Positions 20,221 through 29,954 of a DNA stretch of 64,000 bases are shown piece after piece. The notes below the pieces were generated by a model, which saw only the letters and a list, made by a program, of their open reading frames with translations, searched no databases and was not told the origin of the DNA. This DNA comes from Paracoccaceae bacterium (GTDB lineage Bacteria; Pseudomonadota; Alphaproteobacteria; Rhodobacterales; Rhodobacteraceae). Position 1 is the first letter of the stretch; the number at the start of each line of letters is the position of its first letter. The DNA lies in NCBI GenBank assembly GCA_026706985.1, contig JAPOXR010000003.1:124001-188000 (forward strand), written 5' to 3'. Made by a program: the position numbers and the translations under genes.

Positions 20221-21096
20221 TCACCGGCTCTTCATGGCTCGTGCCAAGCGCCGCGCATATCGTAACGCTTCCGGGGATAACCCGGTTTTGTAGCCCTGTT
20301 CACGCAGCGTCTGATGCACCAATTCGGTGGCCACATTTCCGGGAGCACCCGGGGCAAAGGGGCAACCACCGAGTCCGGAAATCGCCGTGTCAAAAACGGT
20401 CAGGCCAAGGTCAATTGAAGCAAGGATATTGTCAACTGCCCGGCCGCCGGTATCGTGGTAATGTCCGGCCAGCCGCTGCGCGGTAACCTTGTCGAGAGTT
20501 GCCCGGAGCATCGCTTTGACAGTGTCCGGTTCACCGGCGCCGATTGTGTCTCCGAGCGAAATTTCGTAGCACCCCATCCGTATCAGCTTTGCGGCAATCG
20601 ACGCGACGCTGATTGGCGGCGTCGGGCCATCGAAAGGGCACGCCACAACGCAGGATACATAACCGCGGACCGGCAAACCCAGCTTTCCGGCTTCGGCAAC
20701 CACCGGTTGCAGGCGCTTGAGACTCCCGGCGACCGTGGCATTGACATTGGCTTTTGAAAATCCTTCCGACGCCGACACAAAAACCGCGATTTCATCCACG
20801 CCGCAGACGCTGGCCGCATCCAACCCCTGCAGATTGGGAACCAGTGCCGAATACCGAACCGAAGAGGCACGCCGAATTCCCCGGAACACCCGATCACTAT
20901 CGGCCATCTGCGGCACCCGTCGCGGGTTAACAAAACTTCCGGCTTCGATTCGGCGGAATCCGCAATCGGACAAAGAATTGATGAGGTTAATCTTCCGCGC
21001 CGGATCCACAGGGTGCGGCAGGTTCTGCAACCCGTCTCTGGGGCCGGTCTCGACCAACTCGATCGCCGCTTCACTCCGTATCAAACCCGCCACCAT
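20221..21096 (-). CDS. mvaB: Hydroxymethylglutaryl-CoA lyase
   Basis: Cleaves HMG-CoA to acetoacetate and acetyl-CoA, the last step of leucine breakdown. The protein (291 residues) has the metal-binding ETGPRDGLQN, the HxH-type segment LAGHYHDTGG and the signature GLGGCPFAPGAPGNVATE with the catalytic cysteine. In most family members the second segment reads GxHCHDT, so the His-Tyr-His spelling here is a small variation. The start overlaps the end of the carboxylase alpha gene by 26 bases, so the two are translated together. Confidence 0.94.
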   Translation of the reverse strand: MVAGLIRSEAAIELVETGPRDGLQNLPHPVDPARKINLINSLSDCGFRRIEAGSFVNPRRVPQMADSDRVFRGIRRASSVRYSALVPNLQGLDAASVCGVDEIAVFVSASEGFSKANVNATVAGSLKRLQPVVAEAGKLGLPVRGYVSCVVACPFDGPTPPISVASIAAKLIRMGCYEISLGDTIGAGEPDTVKAMLRATLDKVTAQRLAGHYHDTGGRAVDNILASIDLGLTVFDTAISGLGGCPFAPGAPGNVATELVHQTLREQGYKTGLSPEALRYARRLARAMKSR

Positions 21097-23035
21097 CAGG
21101 GGAGCCGATAATCAGGATGTCATCACCATCCGCAACCTGGCTGCCTGCCGCCACCCGGATCTCAGTGACCGATCCGTCGCAGGGAGCGGGTAATGTCAGT
21201 TCCATTTTCATGGCTTCGATTATCGCCACCCCTTCCCCTTCCCTGACCTGGTCTCCGACGGCGACAAGAACCGCACCGACAATGCCGGGCATCGGGGCAC
21301 GCACACCACCGTCCGAAACCTTAACTGCCGCTTCCGCCAGACTCTCCGGGTGTGGAAGCGTGAATTCCCAAATCCCATCCAGAAAAACCTGTGCCCTGCC
21401 CTCTTCGGCGACAGCAGTCGCCCGGATTTCACTACCATCGATCCGCCAACCCCGACCGCAAAACGCGCAATCCGCAATTTCATCGCCGATGCTGACCCGG
21501 ATACGGGTCGGGGAAAGAATCGTGAGCCAGGCCTCAAAAACCGTCTGGCCGAAACAAAGATGGATTTGCCGCGTAAGGGGTTGCCATAGGGTGAAGCCGG
21601 TAAGGCTGGCATGGCAGGAAAAATCGCCTTGAAATGCTATCGCCGCCAGAATCACCGCCGCAGTCGGCGGATCGACGGCGTGTCTGCGCGTGAAAATCTC
21701 CTCGATGCTGTTGGTGCTGAATTCGCCCTGCACGAATTCCGGCAGCGCTAAAATCGCCGTCAAAAAGGCACGGTTGGTCCTCACGCCGTGAATCCGGGTC
21801 CTCTGAAGCGCATCGGCAAGCTTCAGTCTCGCCTCCTCCCGGCTTGCAGCCTGTGTTACCACCTTGGCGATCATGGGATCGTAATATGGGCTGACCTGAT
21901 CACCTGCCGACACACCGCTGTCCACCCGCGCCCCGCCGGGAAACCTGACCCGTGTCAGGCGTCCCGCGGATGGCAGAAATCCGGAGGCGGGATCTTCCGC
22001 ATATAGCCGTGCTTCCATGGCATAGGAGCGCAGGCGCGGGTTGCAGGCGGTGGCCGGAAGTGGATGCCCGGCAGCGACTAGAAACTGTAATTCAACCAGG
22101 TCAAGACCGGTTGCGGCTTCGGTTACCGGATGCTCGACCTGAAGCCGCGTATTCATTTCAAGGAACCAGAATTTGTCCGGCCGCAACCCGTCGGCACCCT
22201 CAGCGATGAATTCAACCGTTCCGGCACCCACATATCCTATCGCCCGGGCGGCGCCTATCGCCGCCTCGCACACAGCCTGGCGGAATTCGTCACTGATTCC
22301 AGGTGCGGGGCATTCCTCAATGACCTTTTGGTATCGACGCTGAAGGCTGCAGTCGCGTTCAAAGAGGTGAATGACGGTCCCCTGCCTGTCAGCGAATATC
22401 TGCACCTCGATATGTCGGGGACAGCGGATCAGTCGCTCAATGATCATTTCCCCGTCGCCGAACGCCGCAACCGCCTCGCGCCGCGCCTCCGACAATAGCC
22501 GCGGAAACTCGGATGCTTTTCCAGCGACCCGCATACCCTTGCCGCCGCCGCCTGCCGCTGCCTTGATCAACACCGGATAACCCAACCCGGCAGCCTCGGA
22601 TTTCAACCTCGCTGCGGATTGCACGGTGCCGTGATAGCCTGGAATCACGGGCACAGATGCCGCCTGCATCAGCCGCTTCGCCGAACTCTTGATACCCATG
22701 CTTCGGATCGCCGCCGCCGGAGGTCCGATAAATGTCAGCCCGGCCAGCTCCACCTGCTCCGCAAATTCGGGGTTTTCAGACAGGAACCCGTATCCGGGAT
22801 GCACGGCGTCGGCACCGGCAATTCCGGCCGCGGCAAGGATTGCCGGCGTTGACAGGTAACTCTCGGCAGGGGCCGAGGGGCCGAGGCGAACTGCCTCATC
22901 GGCCTGCCGGACGTGCAGCGCGGAAGCATCCGCATCTGAGTAAACAGCGACGGTAGGAATACCCAACCGCTTGGCGGTGCGGATGATTCGGCAGGCGATT
23001 TCGCCGCGATTCGCAATCAGCAGTTTTCTGAACAT
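21071..23035 (-). CDS. mccA: Methylcrotonyl-CoA carboxylase, biotin-carrying alpha subunit
   Basis: Carboxylates biotin and carries it for 3-methylcrotonyl-CoA carboxylation. Domain order is biotin carboxylase (about 1-450; KLLIANRGEIACRI, GGGGKGMRV, EMNTRLQVEHPVTE), a middle linker domain, and a C-terminal biotinyl domain with the biotin lysine in IEAMKMEL. I chose the ATG at 23035 (MFRKLLIANRG, 654 residues), the usual start of the family; a GTG at 23089 overlapping the beta-subunit stop as GTGA would add 18 residues and cannot be excluded. Confidence 0.95.
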   Translation of the reverse strand: MFRKLLIANRGEIACRIIRTAKRLGIPTVAVYSDADASALHVRQADEAVRLGPSAPAESYLSTPAILAAAGIAGADAVHPGYGFLSENPEFAEQVELAGLTFIGPPAAAIRSMGIKSSAKRLMQAASVPVIPGYHGTVQSAARLKSEAAGLGYPVLIKAAAGGGGKGMRVAGKASEFPRLLSEARREAVAAFGDGEMIIERLIRCPRHIEVQIFADRQGTVIHLFERDCSLQRRYQKVIEECPAPGISDEFRQAVCEAAIGAARAIGYVGAGTVEFIAEGADGLRPDKFWFLEMNTRLQVEHPVTEAATGLDLVELQFLVAAGHPLPATACNPRLRSYAMEARLYAEDPASGFLPSAGRLTRVRFPGGARVDSGVSAGDQVSPYYDPMIAKVVTQAASREEARLKLADALQRTRIHGVRTNRAFLTAILALPEFVQGEFSTNSIEEIFTRRHAVDPPTAAVILAAIAFQGDFSCHASLTGFTLWQPLTRQIHLCFGQTVFEAWLTILSPTRIRVSIGDEIADCAFCGRGWRIDGSEIRATAVAEEGRAQVFLDGIWEFTLPHPESLAEAAVKVSDGGVRAPMPGIVGAVLVAVGDQVREGEGVAIIEAMKMELTLPAPCDGSVTEIRVAAGSQVADGDDILIIGSPDGGGFDTE

Positions 23036-23085
23036 TCGATCAGAACCGCCGGTGGAGTGCTCGATGCTCACGAACCCGCTCGAAC

Positions 23086-24693
23086 TCACATACGGAACAG
23101 CCCGAATTTTGTATCCGGAATCGGCGCGTTCAATGCCGCCGACAGTGACAGCGCCAGCACATCGCGGCTTTTTGCCGGTTCAATAACCCCGTCATCCCAT
23201 AAACGCGCCGAGGCATATACCGGATGCGACTGGGTTTCGAACTGCTCGATAACGGACGCCCCATACTCATCCGCTTGCTTATCATCGAAATCTCTCCCGG
23301 CTTTTTCCGCTGCCTGGCGGCGCACCATTGACAATACCCGGGCAGCCTGGCTGCCACCCATCACCGCAATCCGCGCATTCGGCCAAGTCCAGAGAAAACG
23401 TGGCTGATAGGCCCGCCCCGCCATTCCGTAATTGCCGGCACCGAATGAGCCGCCGATGATCATCGTGATTTTCGGCACTTCCGTGGTAGCCACCGCTGTC
23501 ACCATTTTCGCGCCATGCTTTGCGATGCCTTCATTCTCGGCTTTCCGGCCGACCATGAAGCCCATGATATTCTGCAGGAACACGAGCGGGATTCTGCGCT
23601 GCGAGCATAACTCGACGAAATGCGCGCCCTTCAGCGCACTGTCCGAGAACAGCACCCCGTTATTGGCGACGATGCCGACCGCCATTCCCCGGATATCGGC
23701 AAACCCGGTGACCAGGGTTGCCCCGAACTTAGCCTTGAACTCGTCAAACCGGGAGCCGTCCACCAAGCGTGCGATCACTTCCCGGACATCGTATGGGCGA
23801 CGGAGTTCACAGGGAACGATGCCGTGGAGTTCACCCGGATCGTAGAGTGGCTCCTCACTGTCCATATCAAGAACGGAATCCATTCTATGCAGGCCCAATG
23901 AGGCCACTGCCCGCCGTGCCATTGCCAAAGCGGCATTGTCATCCTCGGCGAGATAATCAGCCACGCCGGATACCGTGGTATGAACTTCTCCGCCGCCGAG
24001 CTCCTCAGCTGAAACGGTCTCCCCGGTCGCTGCTCTGACCAGGGGCGGGCCAGCCAGGAAAATCGTTCCCTGATTTCGGACAATCACCGAAATGTCGGAC
24101 ATTGCCGGCACGTAGGCGCCCCCGGCAGTGCAGGATCCCATCACAACAGCGATCTGGGTGATTCCCGCCGCCGACATGCGTGCCTGGTTGTAGAAAATGC
24201 GCCCGAAATGGTCCCTGTCCGGGAATACCTCATCCTGTTGCGGCAGGTTGGCGCCCCCTGAATCAACCAGGTAGATGCAGGGAAGCCGGCAATCCAAGGC
24301 AATTTCCTGTGCCCGCAGATGTTTCTTCACCGTAATCGGGTAATACGTCCCGCCCTTAACGGTCGCATCATTACACACGATCATGACATCACGGTTCTCG
24401 ACCCGCCCGATTCCAGCGATCAGGCCGCCGCAGGGAATTATTTCACCGTACAGCCCGTGACCGGCGAGCACGCCGATCTCCAGAAACGGTGAACCGGGGT
24501 CAAGCAGGGCTGCCACCCGGTCGCGCGGAAGCATCTTGCCCCTCTCCAAATGCCGCCGGCGGGAGAATTCGCTGCCGCCGGCCTGCGCGGCATCAACCGC
24601 AACCCTGGTGCAGGCCAGCATTTCGGCGTGCAGTCCGGCGTTCAGGCGGAATTCCTCGCTTGAAGTGTCAATTTTTGATCTCAGAACCGCCAT
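23086..24693 (-). CDS. mccB: Methylcrotonyl-CoA carboxylase, carboxyltransferase beta subunit
   Basis: Transfers the carboxyl group from biotin to 3-methylcrotonyl-CoA. The 535-residue crotonase-like protein shows family segments such as [49 protein letters not shown] and [29 protein letters not shown] (read here in parts). The N-terminal ATG at 24693 lies 30 bases after the isovaleryl-CoA dehydrogenase stop. Gene order and sequence favour methylcrotonyl over propionyl or geranyl substrates. Confidence 0.95.
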   Translation of the reverse strand: MAVLRSKIDTSSEEFRLNAGLHAEMLACTRVAVDAAQAGGSEFSRRRHLERGKMLPRDRVAALLDPGSPFLEIGVLAGHGLYGEIIPCGGLIAGIGRVENRDVMIVCNDATVKGGTYYPITVKKHLRAQEIALDCRLPCIYLVDSGGANLPQQDEVFPDRDHFGRIFYNQARMSAAGITQIAVVMGSCTAGGAYVPAMSDISVIVRNQGTIFLAGPPLVRAATGETVSAEELGGGEVHTTVSGVADYLAEDDNAALAMARRAVASLGLHRMDSVLDMDSEEPLYDPGELHGIVPCELRRPYDVREVIARLVDGSRFDEFKAKFGATLVTGFADIRGMAVGIVANNGVLFSDSALKGAHFVELCSQRRIPLVFLQNIMGFMVGRKAENEGIAKHGAKMVTAVATTEVPKITMIIGGSFGAGNYGMAGRAYQPRFLWTWPNARIAVMGGSQAARVLSMVRRQAAEKAGRDFDDKQADEYGASVIEQFETQSHPVYASARLWDDGVIEPAKSRDVLALSLSAALNAPIPDTKFGLFRM

Positions 24694-24723
24694 GCGTAAC
24701 CCGCTGACATTGCCGCTTTCCGA

Positions 24724-25887
24724 TCAGTCATTCAGCCGGACCAATTCCCTGCCAATCAGCATTCTGCGGATTTCAGACGTGCCGGCACCGATTTCCATCA
24801 GCTTGGCATCGCGGAAAATCCGGCTGACCGGCGCCTCGGAGATATAGCCGGCGCCTCCCATTGCCTGGACCGCCTGATGCGCCTGCCGCATCGCCTCTTC
24901 AGATGCATAAAGCACGCAGGCCGCGGCATCCTGCCGGGTCACATCACCGCGGTCGCAGGCCTTCGCCACCTCGTAAACATAGGCGCGCGCCGAATTCATC
25001 GCTGTATACATGTCGGCGATCTTGCCCTGCATGAGCTGAAACTCTCCGATTGGGCGGCCAAACTGCTTCCGGTCGCGCATATAGGGCATGACCTCATCCA
25101 TGCACGCAGCCATGATTCCCGTTCCGATGCCCGACAGAACGACACGCTCGTAATCCAAACCCGACATCAGGATTGTCGAACCCCGGTTTTCCGAGCCGAG
25201 CAGGTTTTCGAATGGCACTTCAACATCTTCGAAGCGCAATTCCGCGGTGTTGGAGCCGCGCATTCCAAGCTTCTCGAAATGCGGCGAAGCGGAAAATCCG
25301 GGCATCCCGCGCTCGACGATGAATGCCGAAATGCCCTTCGACCCGGCTGCCAAATCCGTCTTCGCATAAACCACAATGATATCCGCTTCCGGCCCGTTGG
25401 TGATCCAATATTTCGAACCGTTCAAGCGGTAGTATCCATTGCGCTTTTCCGCCCGCAGCCGCATTGAGACGACATCCGATCCCGCACCCGCCTCGGACAT
25501 CGCCAGCGCACCGACATGATCACCGGAAATGAGACGGGGTAGAAACCTGCGTTTCTGCTCTTCACTGCCATTCAGGCGCAGCTGGTTGACGCAGAGATTT
25601 GAATGTGCTCCGTAAGACAGTGCCACGCTCGCCGAAACGCGCGCGATTTCCTCGATCGTGACGACATGCGCCAGGTATCCCAGCCCGGCACCGCCGAATT
25701 CCTCTTCGACCGTGATTCCCAGCAGCCCAAGATCACCGAGTTCTGTCCACAGTCGCGGGGGAAACGCATTGCTGCGATCAATCTCCGCTGCCCGCGGCTT
25801 CAGATTCTTCTGCGCCCAGCCATGGACATGATCGCGGAGAAACTCAACTTCCTCACCGACTTCAAACCGCATTGATGCGTTGAACAA
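24724..25887 (-). CDS. ivd: Isovaleryl-CoA dehydrogenase
   Basis: FAD enzyme that oxidises isovaleryl-CoA to 3-methylcrotonyl-CoA. The 387-residue acyl-CoA dehydrogenase has LAMSEAGAGSDVVSM and WITNGPEADIIVVYAKT (FAD contacts), QAMGGAGYISEAPVSRIFRD near the C-terminus and the active-site region LDYERVVLSG, where the glutamate position is the one specific to isovaleryl-CoA dehydrogenases. The start is a TTG at 25887 with GGAGG seven bases upstream; an in-frame ATG at 25872 has no ribosome site. First gene of the liu operon. No liuR-type regulator gene is next to it. Confidence 0.94.
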   Translation of the reverse strand: MFNASMRFEVGEEVEFLRDHVHGWAQKNLKPRAAEIDRSNAFPPRLWTELGDLGLLGITVEEEFGGAGLGYLAHVVTIEEIARVSASVALSYGAHSNLCVNQLRLNGSEEQKRRFLPRLISGDHVGALAMSEAGAGSDVVSMRLRAEKRNGYYRLNGSKYWITNGPEADIIVVYAKTDLAAGSKGISAFIVERGMPGFSASPHFEKLGMRGSNTAELRFEDVEVPFENLLGSENRGSTILMSGLDYERVVLSGIGTGIMAACMDEVMPYMRDRKQFGRPIGEFQLMQGKIADMYTAMNSARAYVYEVAKACDRGDVTRQDAAACVLYASEEAMRQAHQAVQAMGGAGYISEAPVSRIFRDAKLMEIGAGTSEIRRMLIGRELVRLND

Positions 25888-25982
25888 TGCCTATCCTCCG
25901 CCAGAAACTGTTCTCACTCAATCCCAGCATGGGTCATATGGGCTGAAAGAAAAATGTTCAAAAAATAAACTCTGCCGCATTC

Positions 25983-26648
25983 TCAACAGATGCGGGCCGC
26001 GATTCCGGGTAATTCGTCGAAATGCGGCAGAAGCGCATCCGGACTGTAACGTTTGACCGCGTCACCTTCCGGGCCAAAACTCACCAGAACAGACGGTATG
26101 CCGGCGGCGCGTGCCGTCAGCGCATCCATCTCGGAATCGCCAACGAAAAATGCCTGCTCCCGGTGCCCACCGGCGCAGGCAATAGCATGCCACAGCGGTT
26201 CCGGCTCCGGTTTGCGCACCGTAAGCGTATCAGCCCCGATCAAGGCATCAAACCTGTCCAGAAAGTCCAGATCCTGAAGCAGGATGCGGGCCAGGCGTTC
26301 CGGTTTATTGGTGCAGACAGCCAGCCGCCACCCTTCCCCGGCAAGATCTGCGAGTGCCGCTTCGGCTCCCGGATACAGGAAGCTGTGGCGCGATATCACG
26401 GATTCATAATCTGCAAGAAAGTGCTGATATTCGGTGTCAATCCGTTCATTCACCCGCTCGCTCATTCCGGCCCGGGTAAAGCCGAGGCGCAGCATTGCGC
26501 GCCCGCCCTGAAAGGCCGTCAGCCGATCCCTGTCAGCGTCGAGCATCTCGCCGATTCCGACTCTGCAAAGTGCCAGATTGGCACCATCAATGAGGTCACG
26601 GCTGGTATCGACGATTGTGCCATCGAGATCAAATACTGCTGTTTTCAC
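25983..26648 (-). CDS. gph: HAD-family hydrolase, probable phosphoglycolate phosphatase
   Basis: A 221-residue HAD phosphatase with motif I in AVFDLDGTIVDTS (nucleophile D and acid D), motif II threonine in AVCTNKPERLA, motif III lysine near LTVRKPEPEP, and motif IV in FVGDSEMDALTARAAG. This set is typical of Gph, which removes 2-phosphoglycolate. I chose the GTG at 26648 (MKTAVFDLDG) with AGGAT eight bases upstream; an in-frame upstream start adds 23 cysteine- and basic-rich residues that do not fit the family. It is divergent from glmU. Confidence 0.85.
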   Translation of the reverse strand: MKTAVFDLDGTIVDTSRDLIDGANLALCRVGIGEMLDADRDRLTAFQGGRAMLRLGFTRAGMSERVNERIDTEYQHFLADYESVISRHSFLYPGAEAALADLAGEGWRLAVCTNKPERLARILLQDLDFLDRFDALIGADTLTVRKPEPEPLWHAIACAGGHREQAFFVGDSEMDALTARAAGIPSVLVSFGPEGDAVKRYSPDALLPHFDELPGIAARIC

Positions 26649-26728
26649 GGTTGCTATCCTGAAGCGGCAGCCGGCTTGCCGGGGTTTCACCTGAAAACAA
26701 ACGCAACATGTCTTCACCTGCGTCCAAG

Positions 26729-26756
26729 TTGTTTCAGGAACTGCGCTAGATATATA
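26729..26756 (+). promoter_or_regulatory. Candidate sigma70-type promoter for glmU-glmS
   Basis: TTGTTT (26729-26734) and TATATA (26751-26756) are separated by 16 bases and lie 30 bases before the glmU start, with the ribosome site AGGAAAGG between. The position and near-consensus boxes make this the most likely promoter of the glmU-glmS pair. Confidence 0.5.
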
Positions 26757-26786
26757 CAGCTCCGGTCAAAAGGAAAGGTCAGCTGT

Positions 26787-28145
26787 ATGGCGTTGGCCGC
26801 AGTCATCCTTGCCGCGGGCTCCGGCGAGCGGATGGGATCAAACACTCCTAAGGTACTGCACGAGATCGCCGGAGCACCCATGCTTCTGCACGTCGCAAGG
26901 ACAGCCGAAGCGCTTGCTCCGGAACGTTTGATTACCGTGACCGGGCCGGCTTCGGACGAGGTGCGGAAACAGGTCAGGGCATTCGGGATACAAACCGATT
27001 TCGCTTTGCAGACTGAGCAGCGCGGCACGGCGCATGCAGTGGCGGCAGCGCGCGAAGGATTGCGCGGCTTTGAGGGACGGATTGTCATTCTGTATGGCGA
27101 TACGCCGCTGCTGACAGCCGAATCCCTGCATAAGCTCACTTCCTGCCTTGATGCCGGCGCAGACATCGCGGTGCTTGGGTTCAAGGCCTCGGACCCGACC
27201 GGTTACGGTCGCCTCATTTTCAATGGTGACGGCGAAATTGAGACAATTGTCGAACACCGTGATGCTGATGCCGAGCAGCGGCGGATCATCCATTGCAACA
27301 GCGGTGTTATGGCGGCTGACGCGGGTTTGCTGTTTGAGCTTATCGATAAAGTGAAACCGGACAACGAGGCCGCGGAGTATTACCTGACCGACATTGTCAC
27401 GATTGCGCGGGCAATGGGACTGCGCACCGGCGCGGCGATATGCGACGAATCGGAAACCCGGGGGGTAAACGACCGGGTGGAACTGGCATCCGCCGAGGCG
27501 GCGTTTCAGGATCGCGCCAGAAAGAATGCGATGCGCTCCGGTGTCACTTTGATAGCACCGGACAGTGTTCATTTCAGCCACGATACCGAGCTCGGACCGG
27601 ATACGGTCGTTGAACCATTTGTCCGATTTGGACCCGGCGTACGCATCGGCGGCGGCGTGCGGATTATGTCCTTCACATACCTGCAGGGCTGCGACATTGG
27701 TTCGCATACGCAGATCGGGCCATTTGCGCGTTTGCGGCCGGGTACGGAATTGGGCACCGGGGTCAGGGTCGGGAATTTTGTCGAGATCAAGAAAGCCCAT
27801 CTTGCCGACGGCTCCAGGGCAGCACATCTTTCCTATATTGGTGATGCTTCGATTGGAAAGAATGCGAATATCGGTGCGGGAACAATTTTCTGCAATTTTG
27901 ACGGTCGGTCAAAACACCATTCGGTTGTCGGCGACCAGGCATTCATCGGGTCGGATACGGTCATTGTCTCGCCGGTCCATATCGGCGATGCCGCCATGAC
28001 GGCGGCGGGTTCGGTCATTACCCGGGATGTGCCGGCGGATTCACTGGGCATCGCCCGCTCGCGTCAATCCGTCATCAAGGATTTCGCCCGCAGATTCCGC
28101 GACCGGTGGAAACGGCCGGTTTCGGATAAGTCCGGGAGTTCCTGA
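26787..28145 (+). CDS. glmU: Bifunctional UDP-GlcNAc pyrophosphorylase / glucosamine-1-phosphate acetyltransferase
   Basis: Makes UDP-GlcNAc for peptidoglycan and lipid A. The N-terminal uridyltransferase begins ALAAVILAAGSGERMGSNTPKVLHEIAG with the nucleotide-binding GSGERM motif and has LYGDTPLLTAESL; the C-terminal half is a left-handed beta helix of hexapeptide repeats (GDASIGKNANIGAGTIFCNFDG region). The ATG at 26787 has AGGAAAGG upstream and gives 452 residues. The frame stays open for about 760 bases upstream through gph, but that part is a shadow. glmS starts on the base after its stop. Confidence 0.96.
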   Translation: MALAAVILAAGSGERMGSNTPKVLHEIAGAPMLLHVARTAEALAPERLITVTGPASDEVRKQVRAFGIQTDFALQTEQRGTAHAVAAAREGLRGFEGRIVILYGDTPLLTAESLHKLTSCLDAGADIAVLGFKASDPTGYGRLIFNGDGEIETIVEHRDADAEQRRIIHCNSGVMAADAGLLFELIDKVKPDNEAAEYYLTDIVTIARAMGLRTGAAICDESETRGVNDRVELASAEAAFQDRARKNAMRSGVTLIAPDSVHFSHDTELGPDTVVEPFVRFGPGVRIGGGVRIMSFTYLQGCDIGSHTQIGPFARLRPGTELGTGVRVGNFVEIKKAHLADGSRAAHLSYIGDASIGKNANIGAGTIFCNFDGRSKHHSVVGDQAFIGSDTVIVSPVHIGDAAMTAAGSVITRDVPADSLGIARSRQSVIKDFARRFRDRWKRPVSDKSGSS

Positions 28146-29954
28146 ATGTGTGGCATTGTCGGCATGCTCGGACAGAATGAGGTCGCTCCAATTCTCCTGG
28201 AATCGCTGCGCCGGCTGGAATACCGTGGCTATGACAGCGCCGGCATAGCGACCCTTCGGGATGGTAAGCTGCAGCGTCGGCGGGCAGTCGGCAAACTTTC
28301 TGAACTTTCTGATCTCCTGGTCCGGAATCCAATCCAGGGCCTGAGCGGGATCGGGCACACGCGGTGGGCCACGCACGGTCCCGCAACGCTGGAAAACTCG
28401 CACCCGCACCAATCCAGATCAGTTGCAGTGGTGCATAACGGAATTGTCGAGAATCATCTCGAATTGCGGGCACAGCTGTCAGCGCTTCAAATTGAACACA
28501 AAACCGAGACCGATACCGAATCGATCACGCTCCTGTGCCAATACCATCTTGAGCAGGGGCTCGCGCATGCCGAGGCGGCACTGAAGACAGTCCGCAGTCT
28601 GCGCGGAGCCTTCGCCCTCGCCTTCCTGTTTGAAGGGGAGGAAGATTGCCTGATCGTGGCCCGACAAGGCTCTCCTCTGGTGATCGGCCACGGGCAGTCC
28701 GAGACTTACGTGACATCCGACAGCATCGCATTGACCGGCCTGACCGACCGTATCACATATTTACAGGACGGGGATTTTGCCTGCCTGTCGAGACGGAAAA
28801 TCAGCATTTTCAACTGCGGAGGGGAAGAGGTCAGCCGGCCGTTGGAGCGGCGGAATATCGATTCCGCCTCCACCGACAAAGGCGGTCATAAACATTTCAT
28901 GTCCAAGGAAATTTATGAGCAGCCAAAGATTCTTGCCGCTGCCATCGAAAGATATGAGACCAGCGGGGGAATGGCGGAACTCCGTCCGGCGGTGGAAATG
29001 GTCTCTTCCTGCCGACGGCTGGAACTTGTCGGTTGCGGTACCGCGCATTTTGCCTGCCAAGTGGCCGGCTACTGGTTTGAGTGGCTTGCGGGCATTCCGG
29101 TTTCAACGACGGTCGCATCTGAGTTTTCCTGTCGCAAACAGGCATTTGACGAGCAAACGCTCGGCATTTTCGTGAGCCAGTCGGGAGAGACTGCTGATAC
29201 GCTGTCGGCACTTCGGCATATGAAGAATGCCGGGTGCGGGACATTATCACTGTTGAACGTCACCAGCAGCACCATGGCCCGCGAATCCGATGTCTCCCTG
29301 CCGATTCATGCCGGCGTGGAAATCGGCGTGGCTTCAACCAAGGCCTTCACATGTCAACTCCTGGCATTGGCCAACCTGGTGCTCGCGGTTGCCGAGCGAC
29401 GCCGATACGCGGATCAGGACCGGATTTCCCGTCTCAGGAAGGAATTTCGGCGCCTGCCAGCCCTGACAAGCGCCGCTTTGGCAGCGGATGACGGCATTAA
29501 ATCCATCGCGGGTGAACTCGGTAAATTCGTCAGCGTGCTCTTTATCGGTCGCGGCGCGATGTATCCCCTGGCATTGGAAGGTGCGTTAAAACTTAAGGAA
29601 ATCAGCTATATTCATGCTGAGGGGTTGGCGAGTGGAGAGTTAAAGCACGGCACGCTTGCACTTGTCGATGACAAGATGCCGGTAGTCGTATTAGCTCCGC
29701 AGGATCAGCTGTACGCCAAATCCCTGTCCAGTTCGGAAGAAGTCAAAGCCCGCCGGGGGAAGATCATCCTGGTATCGGATACCACCGGACCGACAGGGAT
29801 CTGGCGGACCGTCCCGCTTCCCTCAGTTGATCCGGTTTTTGCTCCAATCCTGTATGCGATCCCGATGCAATTGCTAGCCTATCACACCGCAGTCCATCTC
29901 GGGACTGATGTCGACCAGCCGAGGAATCTGGCCAAATCCGTCACCGTGGAATGA
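28146..29954 (+). CDS. glmS: Glutamine-fructose-6-phosphate aminotransferase (isomerizing)
   Basis: Forms glucosamine-6-phosphate from fructose-6-phosphate and glutamine, the first step towards UDP-GlcNAc. The N-terminal glutaminase starts MCGIVGMLG with the catalytic Cys after Met removal; two SIS sugar-isomerase domains follow (GCGTAHFACQVAGYW; SQSGETADTLSAL; LEGALKLKEISYIHAEG) and the C-terminus ends NLAKSVTVE. The length of 602 residues is normal. Directly joined to glmU. Its last 14 bases overlap the convergent aminotransferase gene. Confidence 0.97.
   Translation: MCGIVGMLGQNEVAPILLESLRRLEYRGYDSAGIATLRDGKLQRRRAVGKLSELSDLLVRNPIQGLSGIGHTRWATHGPATLENSHPHQSRSVAVVHNGIVENHLELRAQLSALQIEHKTETDTESITLLCQYHLEQGLAHAEAALKTVRSLRGAFALAFLFEGEEDCLIVARQGSPLVIGHGQSETYVTSDSIALTGLTDRITYLQDGDFACLSRRKISIFNCGGEEVSRPLERRNIDSASTDKGGHKHFMSKEIYEQPKILAAAIERYETSGGMAELRPAVEMVSSCRRLELVGCGTAHFACQVAGYWFEWLAGIPVSTTVASEFSCRKQAFDEQTLGIFVSQSGETADTLSALRHMKNAGCGTLSLLNVTSSTMARESDVSLPIHAGVEIGVASTKAFTCQLLALANLVLAVAERRRYADQDRISRLRKEFRRLPALTSAALAADDGIKSIAGELGKFVSVLFIGRGAMYPLALEGALKLKEISYIHAEGLASGELKHGTLALVDDKMPVVVLAPQDQLYAKSLSSSEEVKARRGKIILVSDTTGPTGIWRTVPLPSVDPVFAPILYAIPMQLLAYHTAVHLGTDVDQPRNLAKSVTVE

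Noticed and set aside
26022-26786. Long open frame in front of glmU that would give a 707-residue protein
   Set aside because: It is antisense to gph; the family match, ribosome site and promoter all place the glmU start at 26787.
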